From: Lasiosphaeria ovina
Taxonomy: Eukaryota; Ascomycota; Sordariomycetes; Sordariales; Lasiosphaeriaceae
DNA: 64,000 nt
Direction: 5' to 3'
Assembly: GCA_033439765.1 (NCBI GenBank)
Contig: JAULSN010000002.1
Location: 7,254,001 to 7,318,000 of the forward strand
Shown: positions 35,913 through 47,594 of the stretch, piece by piece
Numbering within the stretch: the first letter of the stretch is position 1
How the letters are laid out: every line of letters begins with the position of its first letter
Program-made: the position numbers and the translations under genes
Notes under the pieces: generated by a model
Database searches by the model: none
What the model was told of the DNA's origin: nothing
Seen by the model: the letters and a program-made list of their open reading frames with translations, nothing else

Positions 35913-37141
35913 TTAATGCACAAACCTTGACACAGCCTTGTCTAGCTCAGCAACAGCTCTTCTCACCGCACCCATCGGATCACCATCTTTTGCTTGTCGC
36001 GGATCCGCATCAAGAAACCGAGCCTTTTCAAAGAGATGGTGCTGACCTTTGGCCATACAAAGGACCGCCGCTTCATCACCCAGCCACTCGGCTACATCCG
36101 CGCAAACATCTGGGCTTACGTCTGTGTCCTTGTCTCCTTGAATGAATACTGTCAATGGCCAATCGTTTAGCTTGGATTTCTGCAACTCCTCCCTGGCCCA
36201 TTCAAACCCAGGGTCAACGCTGCTGACCAAGGCTGGATACATATTCTCGTAGAGATAGTAATCATAGAGTAAGCCGCGGTTGATATCTTGAGACTCGCTA
36301 GCGGGGGACGGAGGTCGGAGGGGAGGCTGAAAATCCGGGTTCCTCGCCCCACCGGGAAGTAGCTTGTCGGTGAAAAAGATTGCTGTGGCATCATATGGGC
36401 TCATTCCAACCGAAATTGGCTCAGAGACCAGGTGCTCTACGTCCTCTTCGCTGATAGGTTCAGGCGGTATCAGGGTCGAAGAGTTGAAGAAGGTGTGCTG
36501 GAACGTGGGGATCCCGGTGATTGAGAGCAACGCAATGGGCTTGGGATTTAGATGGTGGGCTATGATGGCAGCCAAGAAGAACCCTGATGAGAACTAGTTA
36601 TTGGAATGATCCAAAGACCAAGAGTCCATGGATTAGATGCCAGGATAAGAAGGGTCAATGATTACGAACCAGCACTGGCGCCGCCCACAACGACGTTTCG
36701 CGTATTTCCTTTGGAGCTGGTCCCGTACACGCGGGCAAACTCATAGGCATCTTTTGCATCGTTAAGTAGCCCATCGCCGTCGACTTGAGGGAGTAGACGG
36801 TAGCTAGCGCTCACAAGAGGCCATTTTCGCTGATAGCAGGTCTGGGACGAAGGGCATTGGATTAGAATGCCGCCATTAATTATCTTGGACCCTTGGTCAT
36901 GTGATACTAGAGGTAATGAAAGATTCTCCGTACATACCTGGACAAGCCAGGGGGGTACCATGCTCCTCGACCCGCACACGAGGCCGCCCGAGTGGAAGAA
37001 GAGGAAAACCGGGTTGTTGACGGGATAGTCGCCGGCTTCGTAAATGTCGCATTTGAGCGGAACCTGGTGAACAGCATACAAGTGCGTTGACTTTTGAAGT
37101 AGCGCCGTAGGAGGGGTTGTGAGAGACGGGAGAGAAGACAT
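35913..37141 (-). CDS. Alpha/beta hydrolase (esterase/lipase, fold-3 type)
   Basis: Exons 37141-36938, 36841-36670, 36583-35913 give 348 aa. The oxyanion-hole motif appears as FFHSGGL (in place of HGGG). The nucleophile elbow GGASAG is split by the second intron and completed as GASAGFFLAA. The acid is probably in QGDKDTD and the His in KGQHHLF. The triad therefore looks complete. No signal peptide, so likely cytosolic. Intron 1 (96 bp) restores the PPWLVQ-TCYQRKWPLVSASYRLLPQ block. Substrate unknown; fungal relatives act on small esters and metabolites. Confidence 0.85.
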
Positions 37142-38027
37142 GACGACAGACACAACAAGTGATGTCTGGATGATAAACTTGAGCTAGGGTGCGAAGCACA
37201 GCGAACTGGAAGGTTTTACGTGTAGAAACGCGTACTGATTAATCGGCGGGGAGTGTTGGTTATGGCCGAGTAATCTTGGATATAGGCTTTGTGGTATACC
37301 TAGGTAAGGTAGGTAGATATCCAGACTCTTTGACTCACTTCAAGTTTGTAGGCCTGTCTGTGCTCCGTCGTAACTCGGCGGGCCGACTTGAAAGCTGCGA
37401 CAAACCCCACCTTTTTGCCTTCTCAAGACCACTTTCCAAAGGCCCCACACGTCATGCGGGGAAAATCTCGAAGACACCAAGCCTCGAATCCGGCTTAGCG
37501 TCTGCCGGTCCCCAGATCCGATCGCTAGCTTCGCTTTGCCAAGAGCACCCACCCGCCGCTGTCCCGTCTGAAATGTGCGCCAGATTGCCAAACTTCGAAA
37601 TATTTGCTCCCAGTCCAGTCGGTTACACAACACGGAAAAGACGGACCGGCACGGACAAAACCGACCTTGCGAGGCATAGCGACACCAAGAACCGCCAGGC
37701 GAGAAAGAGCGCACGAATAGGACATACACGGGACGATACAGACAAGGTCTCAATTTTGGCGGATGGGCTGCGGGATTGAAGCAAAACGGACAACGGCACT
37801 CTCAGCTTGGCACTCGAGAGCCCGGTGCCGGCTAACGGTTCTGCACGCCGGGTAGCCGCGGCTGTCATCTGCCGCAACTTGCAAGCCCGAAGGGAGTGAA
37901 GGAAGTTTCCTGCCTGCCTCACCTTACGGTACCTAGGCTTCTCGGGCGTCGCGACGGAATACGGAGCGTGGCCGGCCCATGCCTTGAAGCTTGAAGCCAC
38001 CCGAACCGCACCAAACTCTGTCCAACC
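37142..38027. other. Divergent intergenic/promoter region
   Basis: Separates the hydrolase (minus) from the sulfate transporter (plus). Contains ACCTAGGTAAGGTAGGTAG near 37299 and GGTACCTAGG near 37929. No gene recognised. Confidence 0.5.
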
Positions 38028-40580
38028 ATGTCTTCCCGACAAAACCCTCCCCCATCCCGCGCGAGCCAAGGCCACGAACACGCTCCGACAAACCCAAGCG
38101 GCCTTCGGCAAAGTTACAACGCGTCGTCGTATGCCTCTCTTGGCGAAGCTGCCAGCCGCCGCGACAGTCCGCCCCTGTCTCCGACCTCACCGCCCCTAAA
38201 CGTCCACGATGATGCCGTGCCGAGCCTCGCCCTGGCTGGCCCCAGCACCCCGCGTCGTGGCGCCCCGACACATGCGACAGAATTTACAGCCTTGTTGAGC
38301 GGCGAGCTGGACTTTCGGGAGCACGTCCACGATGGCCCATGCAACCACGGCACCTTCTCCCCGCGCCCCACAAGTCCGACTGCTAGTCTACACGCCGACT
38401 CGCACGCCCAGTCCGATTCCGAGTCCGACTCCTTTATACCATCCATGGACGGCATGCTCTCGGGCTTGTCGTCGAATAGCCACAAGGGTTGGAAGAAGCA
38501 GTGGACCTCGAGGATGAAGAGCAAGAAGATGAGCACATCTAGTGTCCTGGCAGAACGCCATGGCATTAAGGACTCTGGGCTGATGTGAGTCCGCCTGCCT
38601 CCCCCCTTTCCCCTGGCTACGGACTGCATGACCCGCTGACGCCTCTTGCTATCGCCAAGGTATCTGTCATACTATCTTCCCGTGCTGGTGTGGGCACGCG
38701 AGTACAGCTGGTCCTACTTCAAGGGTGACTTTGTAGCAGCCCTGACAGTCGCCGGCATGTACGTGCCCATGGCGCTGTCCCTCGCCGACAGCCTGGCCCA
38801 TGTACCGCCTATCAACGGCCTCTACTCTTTCGTCTTGAACCCATTGGTGTACGCCCTGCTGGGTAGCTGCCCGGCCATGATTGTAGGCCCCGAGGCTGCC
38901 GGATCCCTGCTTGTTGGCACTGTCATCAAGTCGACTGTTGACCGCGGCAACGGCGACGACGATGACGCCGTCCTGCACGCTCAACTATGTGGCATCGTTG
39001 CGGGAATGGCTGGCGCCATGGTCTTTGTTGCCGGCGTGGCCCGCCTTGGGTTCATGGACAGCGTGCTCTCTCGTCCGTTTCTGAGGGGCTTCATCAGCGC
39101 CATTGGCGTTGTGATTGCCGTAGACCAGCTCATCCCCGAGCTAGGCCTAAGCCGATTAGCCGAGGCCAATGGTGTAGGTCACGGCAGTAGCGTTGAGAAG
39201 CTGCGGTTCATCTTTGGCAATCTGGACCACGTCCATGCCCTGACATTTGGAGTGGCCTGTACCAGCTTTGTTGTCATCATGGTCTGCCGCGAGATCAAAC
39301 GTCGCCTGCAGCCAAGATATCCTGGCGTCGCCTACGTTCCGGACCGCTTTATTGTTGTTGTGCTATCGGTCGTTATGGCGTACTGGTTTGAGTGGGAGAA
39401 GGCAGGCGTCGCTGTTCTCGGCAAAGTGGAAGCCGCAAGCGGGCACCTGTTTACCTTCCAGTGGCCGTTCAAACTGTCAAACATGACGCACATCCGGGAC
39501 GCCACAAGCACGTCGTTTTTGATCGCCCTGCTTGGCTTCTTCGAGTCATCTGTCGCGGCCAAAAGCTTAAACGGAAACACCGCCTTTGCCGGCATTCAGT
39601 TGAGTCCAAACCGCGAGTTGGTAGCCCTAGGCGCAGCAAATCTTGTTGGAGCTTGCTTCATGAGTCTTCCTGCCTTCGGGGGTTATGGCCGGAGCAAAGT
39701 TAACAGGTCAACGGGTGGGAAGACCCCCATGAGTTCGATCATACTCAGCATCCTGACTCTCATCTGCATCCTGTTCCTTCTCCCTTATCTTTACTACCTT
39801 CCGGTAAGTCCAGCCCCGCTAGTCTTTCATGCCCCTCGTAGTTGCCGAGACAGCATTTTTTAACACGAGTAGAAACCCGTCTTATCGTCCCTGATAAGCG
39901 TTGTCGCCTGGTCACTCATTGAAGAATGTCCGCACGATATATCCTTCTTCCTCCGGATTAGAGCTTGGCAGGAACTGGGACTCATGATGGTCATCCTGCT
40001 ATCGACTATCTTCTTCTCGCTTTCCTTTGGTATGGCTATTGGCGTCGGTCTATCCTTCCTCCAGGTCATTCGGCACTCGACGCGGCCTCGGATCCAAATT
40101 CTTGGCCGCATTCCTGGCACAAATCGGTTTGAGAACGCAGAGTCTAATCCAGACCGGCTAGAGTTCATCGAAGGGTGCCTAATCGTCAAGATTCCTGAGC
40201 CGCTGACGTTTGCAAACACTGGAGAGCTGAAGACAAGACTACGAAGACTCGAGCTATATGGCACAAGCCTGGCACACCCCGCATTGCCCAGGCTGAGGAG
40301 GGAGGACTCAAACCACAACATAATATTTGACATTCATGGCGTGACTTCACTGGACGGCAGCGGAACCCAAGTTCTGGAAGAGATTGTCAAAGACTACCGC
40401 GAACGCGGGGTTCGCATATTTTTCAGCCGTATCCCTGCTCCGGATTCCGATGTATGGAGACTTATGGAGCGGAGCGGCATCATTGAGCTTGCTGGAGGAA
40501 GGGACCACTTTGTCGACGACGTTCACGAGGCGCTGAAGATGACCGAGGTCCAGGAGATCGGCGAGCCAGGCCGTGCTTGA
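38028..40580 (+). CDS. SulP-family anion (sulfate) transporter with STAS domain
   Basis: Exons 38028-38584, 38660-39803, 39873-40580 give 802 aa. A ~185-residue Ser/Pro-rich cytosolic N-terminus precedes 10-12 TM helices with family blocks (ALTVAGMYVPMALSLADSLA, NGLYSFVLNPLVYALLG, GFFESSVAAKSLN). The C-terminus is a STAS domain with the HGVTSLDGSGTQVLEEI core. The long N-terminus and the layout recall the yeast YPR003C-type transporter of internal membranes more than the plasma-membrane Sul1/2 permeases, but localisation is inference. Introns are 75 and 69 bp; the second splits YYLP from KPVLSS. Confidence 0.93.
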
Positions 40581-41324
40581 CATCAGTCGCGAGGCGAGAT
40601 TGACTGACTGACACCAAAAATTTAGCCGATTGGAATCTGTAATCATCATGGAACCGAATTACGGGCTCTGAGCTACGCCGCGATGCCGTATACGGCGAGT
40701 TCCTGTGCTAGACTAGGACCGCTTGGACACGTTCGAATGAACCCACGACGTCAAATCGGGCCCAGCTTTTAGATATCTAGAATAGAGATGTTTGCATATG
40801 GTCGCAATTCACAGGTCACAACTCGCAAGAGACACCAAGATTCAAGAATGCAGGATTGTATATATCGTTTGTCAACTCTGAGTAGCGTGGGTAGGTGGAC
40901 ATGACAATTCTCTGTGATTGCGTGTCCAATTAACAACATGCTGGGTAATTTTCGCTCCGATCTTGTTCCCGGCGGCCCAACGTGCACAATACGAAGTACT
41001 TTGGTCAATCATGAAAAGAGCGGGACGGGAAACGAGGCAACCAGAGAGGGGACTTGCACAGCGCGCGTGTATTAAGGTTATGTTTCTTAGGTAATTCTAT
41101 TTGTACGACCTCATAATGCCCTAGCCGATGTTGTCCCATCGCGGCTTCTGGAAGCTCGCTGGTTTGGGATTGGCCGCAGTACGGTACGTAGGGTAGTTAC
41201 GTCCGGCGGGTTGCTGTTTCATGCATGTTGGTCATTGAATATTCATGGCCATCACGCAAAACTGGATACGTAGAAAGGGGGGCTGGGGCCATTTTACAGC
41301 ATTCTCCACACTGCGGGTTTTCTT

Positions 41325-41347
41325 CCGGGTTCGGACTCCGAACCCGG
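41325..41347. repeat. 23-bp perfect palindrome with CGG-N3-CCG core
   Basis: Two 11-base arms (CCGGGTTCGGA and its reverse complement) around a single central C. The core CGGACTCCG has the CGG-N3-CCG layout bound by many Zn2Cys6 transcription factors. It lies 0.7-0.9 kb from either gene. Confidence 0.6.
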
Positions 41348-42063
41348 CAGAAAATCTTCGGAGGTATTAATGATTCATGCATGGGTGGATGGAAGCTTGT
41401 CGGGACCGCCGGCGACCATGCCGCAGAGCCGCATACCGACCACGGGTCACGTATTGATATGAACATGGGCATTTCCTGACTTTTCAGGGTGGGATTCTGG
41501 TGGAACCCACGTAACCATGTCCAGAACTTTTGAGGCAGCTGCAGGCAAGGGCAGGGAGTCCCATTCAAGAAACAAGACGACAATTGGGCTGTGCCGGCTC
41601 CTTCCCAGGTATCTAATGAAAACCAATGTCACCGAACTTCCCTATTCAGTTCCGATACCACTTTCCTTAGCGGAATTGGTACCTCCCTGCATAGCCAAGA
41701 CGAGCGGCGCTACATATTGATGTCTGGATTCGTCTCGGAGATTGCATGGATTTGAAGACCTTTGCTGTGCCCGAAGGATTGTCATAAGAGCTTCGAAAAG
41801 CTTGCAACGAAGATCGTCGTAAACAAGTATTATACTAGTAAGGTTAATAACGAGGACGTGACCGACTGATATTTGCGGAATGAGTGGATCCCGAAGGCTA
41901 TTATTGCAGATCCTCGCCGTCTTCCAGCATAACTATGCCACTCATAATACGATAAACCACGTCAGGCATTGTATCGGCAACGAGAGAGAACGGAGACCGG
42001 GCCCATTATAATAGTGGTGTTGAAATCAACTTGGAATCTGAAGCGCTCTTGTCTTGCTGGATG

Positions 42064-42071
42064 TATAAATA
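42064..42071 (+). promoter_or_regulatory. TATA box of the small secreted protein gene
   Basis: TATAAATA, 155 bp before the ATG, followed by a pyrimidine-rich stretch with TCTCTCATC, typical of a strong fungal core promoter and transcription start. Confidence 0.6.
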
Positions 42072-42218
42072 AGGGCAACACCTCGCAGTCTGTCTCTCAT
42101 CAATATCAACTCGGCCAGCCCTATCGCACACTGCCTATCATCAATCAACTTTGGATTTCTTTTCTCAACCCGACACGCTCCATTCCGTCACGGCCACGCC
42201 ACCCAGTCCTCAGACAAA

Positions 42219-42538
42219 ATGCGGTTCTCAACGTCATCCATCGTTTTTGCCGCCACTGTGCTCTCGGGGCTTGCTACAGCAGCCATACCGGCAGTGTGCT
42301 TCGATATCTGCAACAATGCCTTGCTAGAAGGCAACGCTGTGGGTTGGAGCAATGCCCTTTGCAGGGCCGGCAGCCCGTTCATGCAGTATAAGAGTGGATG
42401 CAATCAATGGTAGGCGTCTCTAGCCAGCCGCCCATAACCCTTCACAACCCAGAGCTAACTCCTGATAGCATCGCGGCTAACGGCGGCGGCAATCTCGCCG
42501 GTACACAATTCGCAAAAGTTGGTCAGTGGTGCAACTGA
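42219..42538 (+). CDS. Small secreted six-cysteine protein, 86 aa
   Basis: Exons 42219-42409 and 42469-42538 (59-bp intron with GCTAAC branch). A signal peptide (MRFSTSSIVFAATVLSGLATA) is followed by a ~64-residue mature protein with six Cys: VCFDIC, LCR, SGC, QCIAAN, and WCN at the end. The pattern C-x2-C ... C ... GC-x-C-I-A-x-N ... C is recurrent in fungal effector-like small secreted proteins. The last exon is only 70 bp and supplies two of the cysteines. Strong TATA box upstream suggests high, inducible expression. Function unknown. Confidence 0.83.
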
Positions 42539-43630
42539 ATGGCTACACGCTACCTTGGCGCTTGATGTCATGAGAGGTTGGTCTGGGCCTCTGGGCGGGT
42601 TTGTCGTGCTGGATCTCAGGATGACTGGTTGGGATTTAGGAGGGACCAGGAACTGGGTCGAAGAATAAAGGCTTCATGCATATCTACCTAGGTGTGGGTG
42701 AGGACCGGAAGGTGTGTGCAAGACCCTTTCGTCAATAACAGCATTCTTGTTCTATTTGTACTCGTGCCGGCCGATTGAGTTCGACACCACGGCACGGCTT
42801 GAGTCTTCTCAGTGTACGTGTCATCGGAAAATCCATGGTTGTGCCGAACCTTGACGGCCCCGGGCCGTTCAAAGTTCGGGTGTGTGGAGCGGAGCGGCCG
42901 GCATGTGATACGCTAGTTGTAGCCGGATCCGAGAATCTTTCGTGTTGGACTTGTGCTTCGTGCTTCCGCCGGATATTGGCTTTTTTTTCGTAACCAACTT
43001 TAATCTATATATCGCGTGTGTGAGGATATGTGTGCATATAAATACTAAATACCTTAGTCTAGTGCTCCCTAGGTAGGATCTACTTGCATTTCAACCTTAT
43101 CTTATCGAACACAATGATGTACCAAAGCTTGAAACAAAAGCAAAAGATGTTTTACTCTGGACCCTGTACTCCGTAGTCCGTATGTAGGTATGTACTGTAC
43201 TTCACTGAATGATTAATAGTTATATTCTTGCCTAAGGTATGTACCCCTTATATGCACTGCCCATGTCAGGTGTCAATTCGCGAGACAGTCCACAAACTGT
43301 AAAGAGATGTAACAGACTACCTGGACCCTTTTGAAAAGAAAGCATCATGCGCTTGGCGAAACAAGAACAACATGATAGGGTGAGCTGTAAACCGTCCAAT
43401 GTTTGGCCGGGTTGGGCTTAGCGCTTCAGCTGTTTCTCTTGGGCAGCCAAGTCTCTGAGGCAGCAAGTCCAGTTCTGGCAAACGCGCTGCCTATCAGCAG
43501 GCAACTGCGGCTGATGGAAATTGGGGGCCAACCTAGCTCAACTCAGACAAAACACAAACATTTTTCCTCGCAATCAGATACCTATCTCAACTACAGAGTA
43601 CCTTCCCTCAGCACGCAGTATTTAATTAAA
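42539..43630. other. Intergenic region
   Basis: 3' flank of the secreted gene and promoter of the ADP-ribosylglycohydrolase. A CCTAGGTAGG motif lies near 43070. No gene recognised; the open frame extending upstream of 43631 has no ATG. Confidence 0.5.
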
Positions 43631-44836
43631 ATGGCTGCCTTTGAAGAGAGACGGTCTATTACAAGCCCAAGTCGCCAACAGCGCATCCTTGGCGCCCTGC
43701 TTGGCGTGCATGCGGGCGATGCGCTAGGCGCGACGGTCGAGTTTGAGGCGTGGGAGGAGATCCGCAACAGTCATCCAAAGGGCGTGCGGGATGTGGTCGG
43801 CGGCGGACCGTTCGACTGGCCCGCTGGTCACGCGACCGACGACACGGACCTGACTAGGGCGGTCCTGCTGGCATACCGCGACGTCGAGGCGCGACGCCGT
43901 TCCCAGCCTGCTGATGCCCCATCTGAACTGTCATCCAAGAATCGCCATGTTGCCACCATCGCCGCTCAGTACATGGTCGACTGGTACGACGGGAAGTGGC
44001 CGGGCCGCATTCGCGGCCAGCCTCCTCGCGATATCGGCGGCGCCACGACTAGGGGCATCTACAAGTTCAAGAAAACAGCCGACGTGCGGAACGCCGGCGC
44101 CGGCATGGGTAGCGCCGGCAACGGATCCCTTATGCGCTGCATACCTACCGCCCTGTTTAGTAGTAGCAGCAGCAGCAACCCCCATGCTCATGGCTCCCAG
44201 GGCTTAGCGTCAGAACCATCTCCTCTCGAGTCGGAATCCATCCTCATCTCGGCAGTCACCCACAATGACCCCCACTGCACCATTGCCTGCGCCGCCTACA
44301 ACGCCATGGTGAGTGCGCTGCTCGACGCCAAAGCTCCGGCCGATGCCTGGCAGATTGGCCGAGACACGGCCTCGCGCATCGGCGCCGCCACCCACAACAT
44401 CGTCACTGGCGATACCACTGCCGCGTTCGAGCAGCGTGCCGCAGGCAAGGTCGAGGCGGCTCTTGATGCCGGAAAGTTCCTCGTCTGCCTCCGTGACCTC
44501 GCCGACAAGGGACCTGTGGCCGCTGAAAACGGCCCTCAAGCGCTACCCTTCAAGGGCGCTGGCTACGTACTCGAGTCCTTGACCATTGCTGTCGCCGCCC
44601 TCTTCGACCCGCGCCCTCTCGAGGAGGCCCTTGTTGACGTGGTTCGAATTGGACGGGACACTGACACCAATGCTGCCATTGCTGGCGGCATATTGGGAGC
44701 ACGCGACGGTGTTGATGCGATACCTCCACGCTGGCGCGAGAAACTGCAGTTTGCAGTTGAATTTACCGAGGTGGTTGACTTTATGCTCGTCTCCCCGGGG
44801 CCTCAAGCACTTGACCCTCATCAGCATCAGAACTAG
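43631..44836 (+). CDS. ADP-ribosylglycohydrolase family protein (DraG/ARH fold)
   Basis: Single exon, 401 aa from the first ATG (context AAAATGG). The family removes ADP-ribose from proteins or nucleic acids with two Mg2+ ions. Metal-binding motifs are present: GDALGATVEF near residue 29, TDDTDLT at 69-75, and VRIGRDTDTNAAIAGGILGA near the C-terminus. GAGMGSAGNGSLMRC forms the adenosine-side loop. A short Ser/His insert (SSSSSNPHAHGS) follows. No signal peptide, so cytosolic or nuclear. It is convergent with the MACPF-like gene, 176 bp away, at the left edge of the accessory block. Substrate not known. Confidence 0.92.
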   Translation: MAAFEERRSITSPSRQQRILGALLGVHAGDALGATVEFEAWEEIRNSHPKGVRDVVGGGPFDWPAGHATDDTDLTRAVLLAYRDVEARRRSQPADAPSELSSKNRHVATIAAQYMVDWYDGKWPGRIRGQPPRDIGGATTRGIYKFKKTADVRNAGAGMGSAGNGSLMRCIPTALFSSSSSSNPHAHGSQGLASEPSPLESESILISAVTHNDPHCTIACAAYNAMVSALLDAKAPADAWQIGRDTASRIGAATHNIVTGDTTAAFEQRAAGKVEAALDAGKFLVCLRDLADKGPVAAENGPQALPFKGAGYVLESLTIAVAALFDPRPLEEALVDVVRIGRDTDTNAAIAGGILGARDGVDAIPPRWREKLQFAVEFTEVVDFMLVSPGPQALDPHQHQN

Positions 44837-45012
44837 TTTAACCGGCCATGTCGATACTTGAAAGGTATAATTGGCCGAGCTGAGTCTACCTAGTCGAGTC
44901 ACAGATAACAAACAAGTGGAGCAAGATTGAACATGCCAAAGAAGAACGAAAAGAAGACACCCAGTCTTCCAAGTGAGAACAGGGTGAACAATATGAACAA
45001 ATCAACCGGAAA

Positions 45013-47594
45013 TCACCGAAACTGTCCTGGCCTGCCCTCGGTTCCCGTAAGCACCACAACTGTCTGGTTCCGTTTCTTGTATACAATGGCGCCCTCCTTG
45101 TTAGCGCCCGGCCTGGGGTCGCACATGAAGAAATCGTTGTTCCAAGTGAAGGCCTGGTTGTTCTGGGCAAAGCTTCGCACCCTGTTCTCCATATTGGCGT
45201 TGTTGAGATACACTCCGCCATAGACCACGGCGTAAATGGTGATGTCGGGGCCAGCGCTGAGCTCATTGAACCGGTTTTGCAGGGCGTCGTACTCTTGCCT
45301 GGCCTTGACGAGAGATTGGCTCAGCTCCGATATCCTCCTTTGCGCATCACCCTCTCGGCTCCCAACATCTCGCACCTGCTGCTGTGCATTTGCGAGCGAC
45401 TGGGTTAGCTCGGAAATTTTCTTTTCGGCCTCGGAGAGCTGGCTCTTGAGCTCCGTCTCCCTGGCGCTCAGGGCCTGAGCCTGCTGCTGAGCTTGGTCAG
45501 AGTTTTGCGTGTGCTGCATCTTGGCGTCGTCAATTTGCTTCTGCTTCTCGGCACACTCTTGGATTTTGGCCTCGAGGTCTGCCTTCATCTTGGCAATCTC
45601 CTCAGGCGATGGCATCGTTACTTTGTCACTCTGCGAGCATAGACCAGTCAGTACGGGTCATGAAAGGGAACGGGGATTGGGATGGGGCGCGGCCGGGTAG
45701 TTTCAGTGGCAACATACCGGCAAGAGCATGCGGAAGACATTGGGGCTGAGATAGCGCCAGCTCCGGTAGGGGTCCGTTGCCACTTTGGGATCGGCAGTGA
45801 CATCATTCACCTCGCGCACGATCTTGATCATCTCGAAGCGGCAGTCCCGGGAAGCCTTGTCCAGCCCAAAGGTGTCGGCCAGGTATGGCTGGACTTCATT
45901 AGGAGGCAGAGGCTCCTCAAGCGAAATTTGGTTGTTGTACTGTGGCGACTTGGCGATTGCCGCCTTGAAGTCGTTGTACTTGGCGATGCGCTTGTCGTAG
46001 TCCTCCTTGACCGACTTTCCGTATTCGATGAGCTTGTCGTCAATTTCCCGGCGTCGGAGTCTTGCAGTGCCGCGGTCAACCTCCTTAATGGCTAATTCAC
46101 AGTGAGCAATCAGTCAAAGTGCCCCAATCATCGGTAATTCACCGCTGTAAATATGATACTTACTTTGGGCTAAGTCAGACCACATCGCTTTGTACTCCTG
46201 TAAGAATGGTAATTATGCGTCAGTACCGGTTGGCTGAGTTCGAGCCTCAGACTTCAGAGCAAGTTGACTTACCATGTACGAGTCCAGGAGAGAGCCTGTG
46301 TAGATGCCGGCAATCTCATAGTCCAGCGGGGACCCCTTCACCGTCTGCTCGTGAAAGCTGCGCAAGGACGAGTACTTGGTCAGAATCGCACTGGCATAGC
46401 AAGACACTCGTTAGTTCAATCCTATTGTGTGGCACGTATGATATATGGAAAGACACGCGAGTGAATGGAACGGACAAGGTTCTTTGAGGGCCTAGGATCT
46501 AAAGGTCAGTCCCTATCTTCACTGGATAATTGGGTTGGGTGGGAAGGACACTCACACACTGCTACCCGGTCAGGGAACTCCATTGCGACCTGGGTAAGGT
46601 TTTCGATCGACCATTGCTGGATGTTGTTCGGCTTGATGTCGCCGCCTCCCGACCACGAGATACTGGATGAAGTTGTCAGAGAACGTGGGCAGCGACTATG
46701 GGGGAATTTGGGATGCGGCCGACTTACGTGATTGTCGTCGACTCGGTCTTCTCCTTTTTGTTGTCGACGTAATCTCCATCGGCCTTGCCCTTCGCACTGA
46801 TAAAGGAATTTCCGACTTCAAAGTTGAGACCGCCACCGATGTTCTTCTTGTCGTCCTTGTCCTCAAGAGTTTTCAGCACGAGTGCACTCAGCACGCCTCC
46901 TTCGATGAACCCCGAGATGAAGCAATCGCCGTAGACCTCGTTGAACTTGGATCCCGGCACGTTCGGAATAGGGGTAAACTCGGTCACGTCCTCGGCCACG
47001 AGTTTCTGGTTGGTCACCTTGACCTGGATGTTGTACTTGGCATCACTTTTCAAGAACTTTGTTGAGTCAACGTAATGAGCGTTTGCTCCACCACCGCCAC
47101 CAAGGGCAGCACATGTAATGGTCAAGGCGCCTATTGTGCAGCAGCGTCAGCGGGTGGTTTTGGTAATGGCATGGATATTTCCCAACCGAACGCACTGAGA
47201 GAACTGACCGCTGATGTTGAGAGACTTTGTCACGTCGCTTAGGCTATTGACAAAGCCAGCATCCCAGCTCACCACCTGGCTGACCTCAGTCTGGCCATCG
47301 TCACCCCTATGCTTGACGATAGTCCCACTCGGCTGGCACAAGATAGCGGCATCTTTGTCAGACGCGGCAGGCGGCAAGCCCTGAGTAGTGTCCACAGACC
47401 GGAGGTCTTTCTCTGAAGCCGCAACGCCGCCTCGTTTCCGCACCACGTCATTGACGCAAAGCTGTTGCGTATAACTGTTGAAGCTGTGGCCGAGAGTCAG
47501 CGACAAGAAAGACCTAGAAGACACAAATATTCGGTTCCACTTACCCCATGCCAATGCGCATGGCCTCATTGTAAGGCGCCAACATCAGAGCCAT
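45013..47594 (-). CDS. MACPF-like protein A with C-terminal coiled coil
   Basis: Eight exons: 47594-47545, 47483-47209, 47130-46728, 46662-46558, 46390-46273, 46197-46164, 46091-45718, 45630-45013; 658 aa. Residues 175-187, YGDCFISGFIEGG, match the MACPF signature (aromatic-G-x-x-aromatic-x6-GG) with the usual T/S-H replaced by D-C. SWSGGGDIKP follows. The N-terminus (APYNEAMRIG, FNSYTQQLCVND) and the ILTKYSSLRSF block match gene C. After the MACPF-like part comes MLLP, then ~120 residues of coiled coil and an ~80-residue C-terminal domain with a CDPRPGANKEG motif. No signal peptide or stable TM helix. The intron around 46391-46557 is uncertain; GTGAGT at 46555 with AG at 46407-46408 is an alternative. 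Pore formation is inference from the signature. Confidence 0.7.

Larger units (their letters stand above)
40581..42218. other. 1.6-kb intergenic region
   Basis: Includes a 23-bp palindrome at 41325-41347 and, at its right end, the promoter of the small secreted gene. No coding region seen. Confidence 0.5.

Noticed and set aside
37276..37779. 167-codon frame in the hydrolase/SulP spacer
   Set aside because: Composition and residue order look random and the region is a divergent promoter.
43403..43630. N-terminal extension of the ADP-ribosylglycohydrolase
   Set aside because: The open frame extends upstream but begins with TTG and shows no family similarity; the ATG at 43631 has good context.
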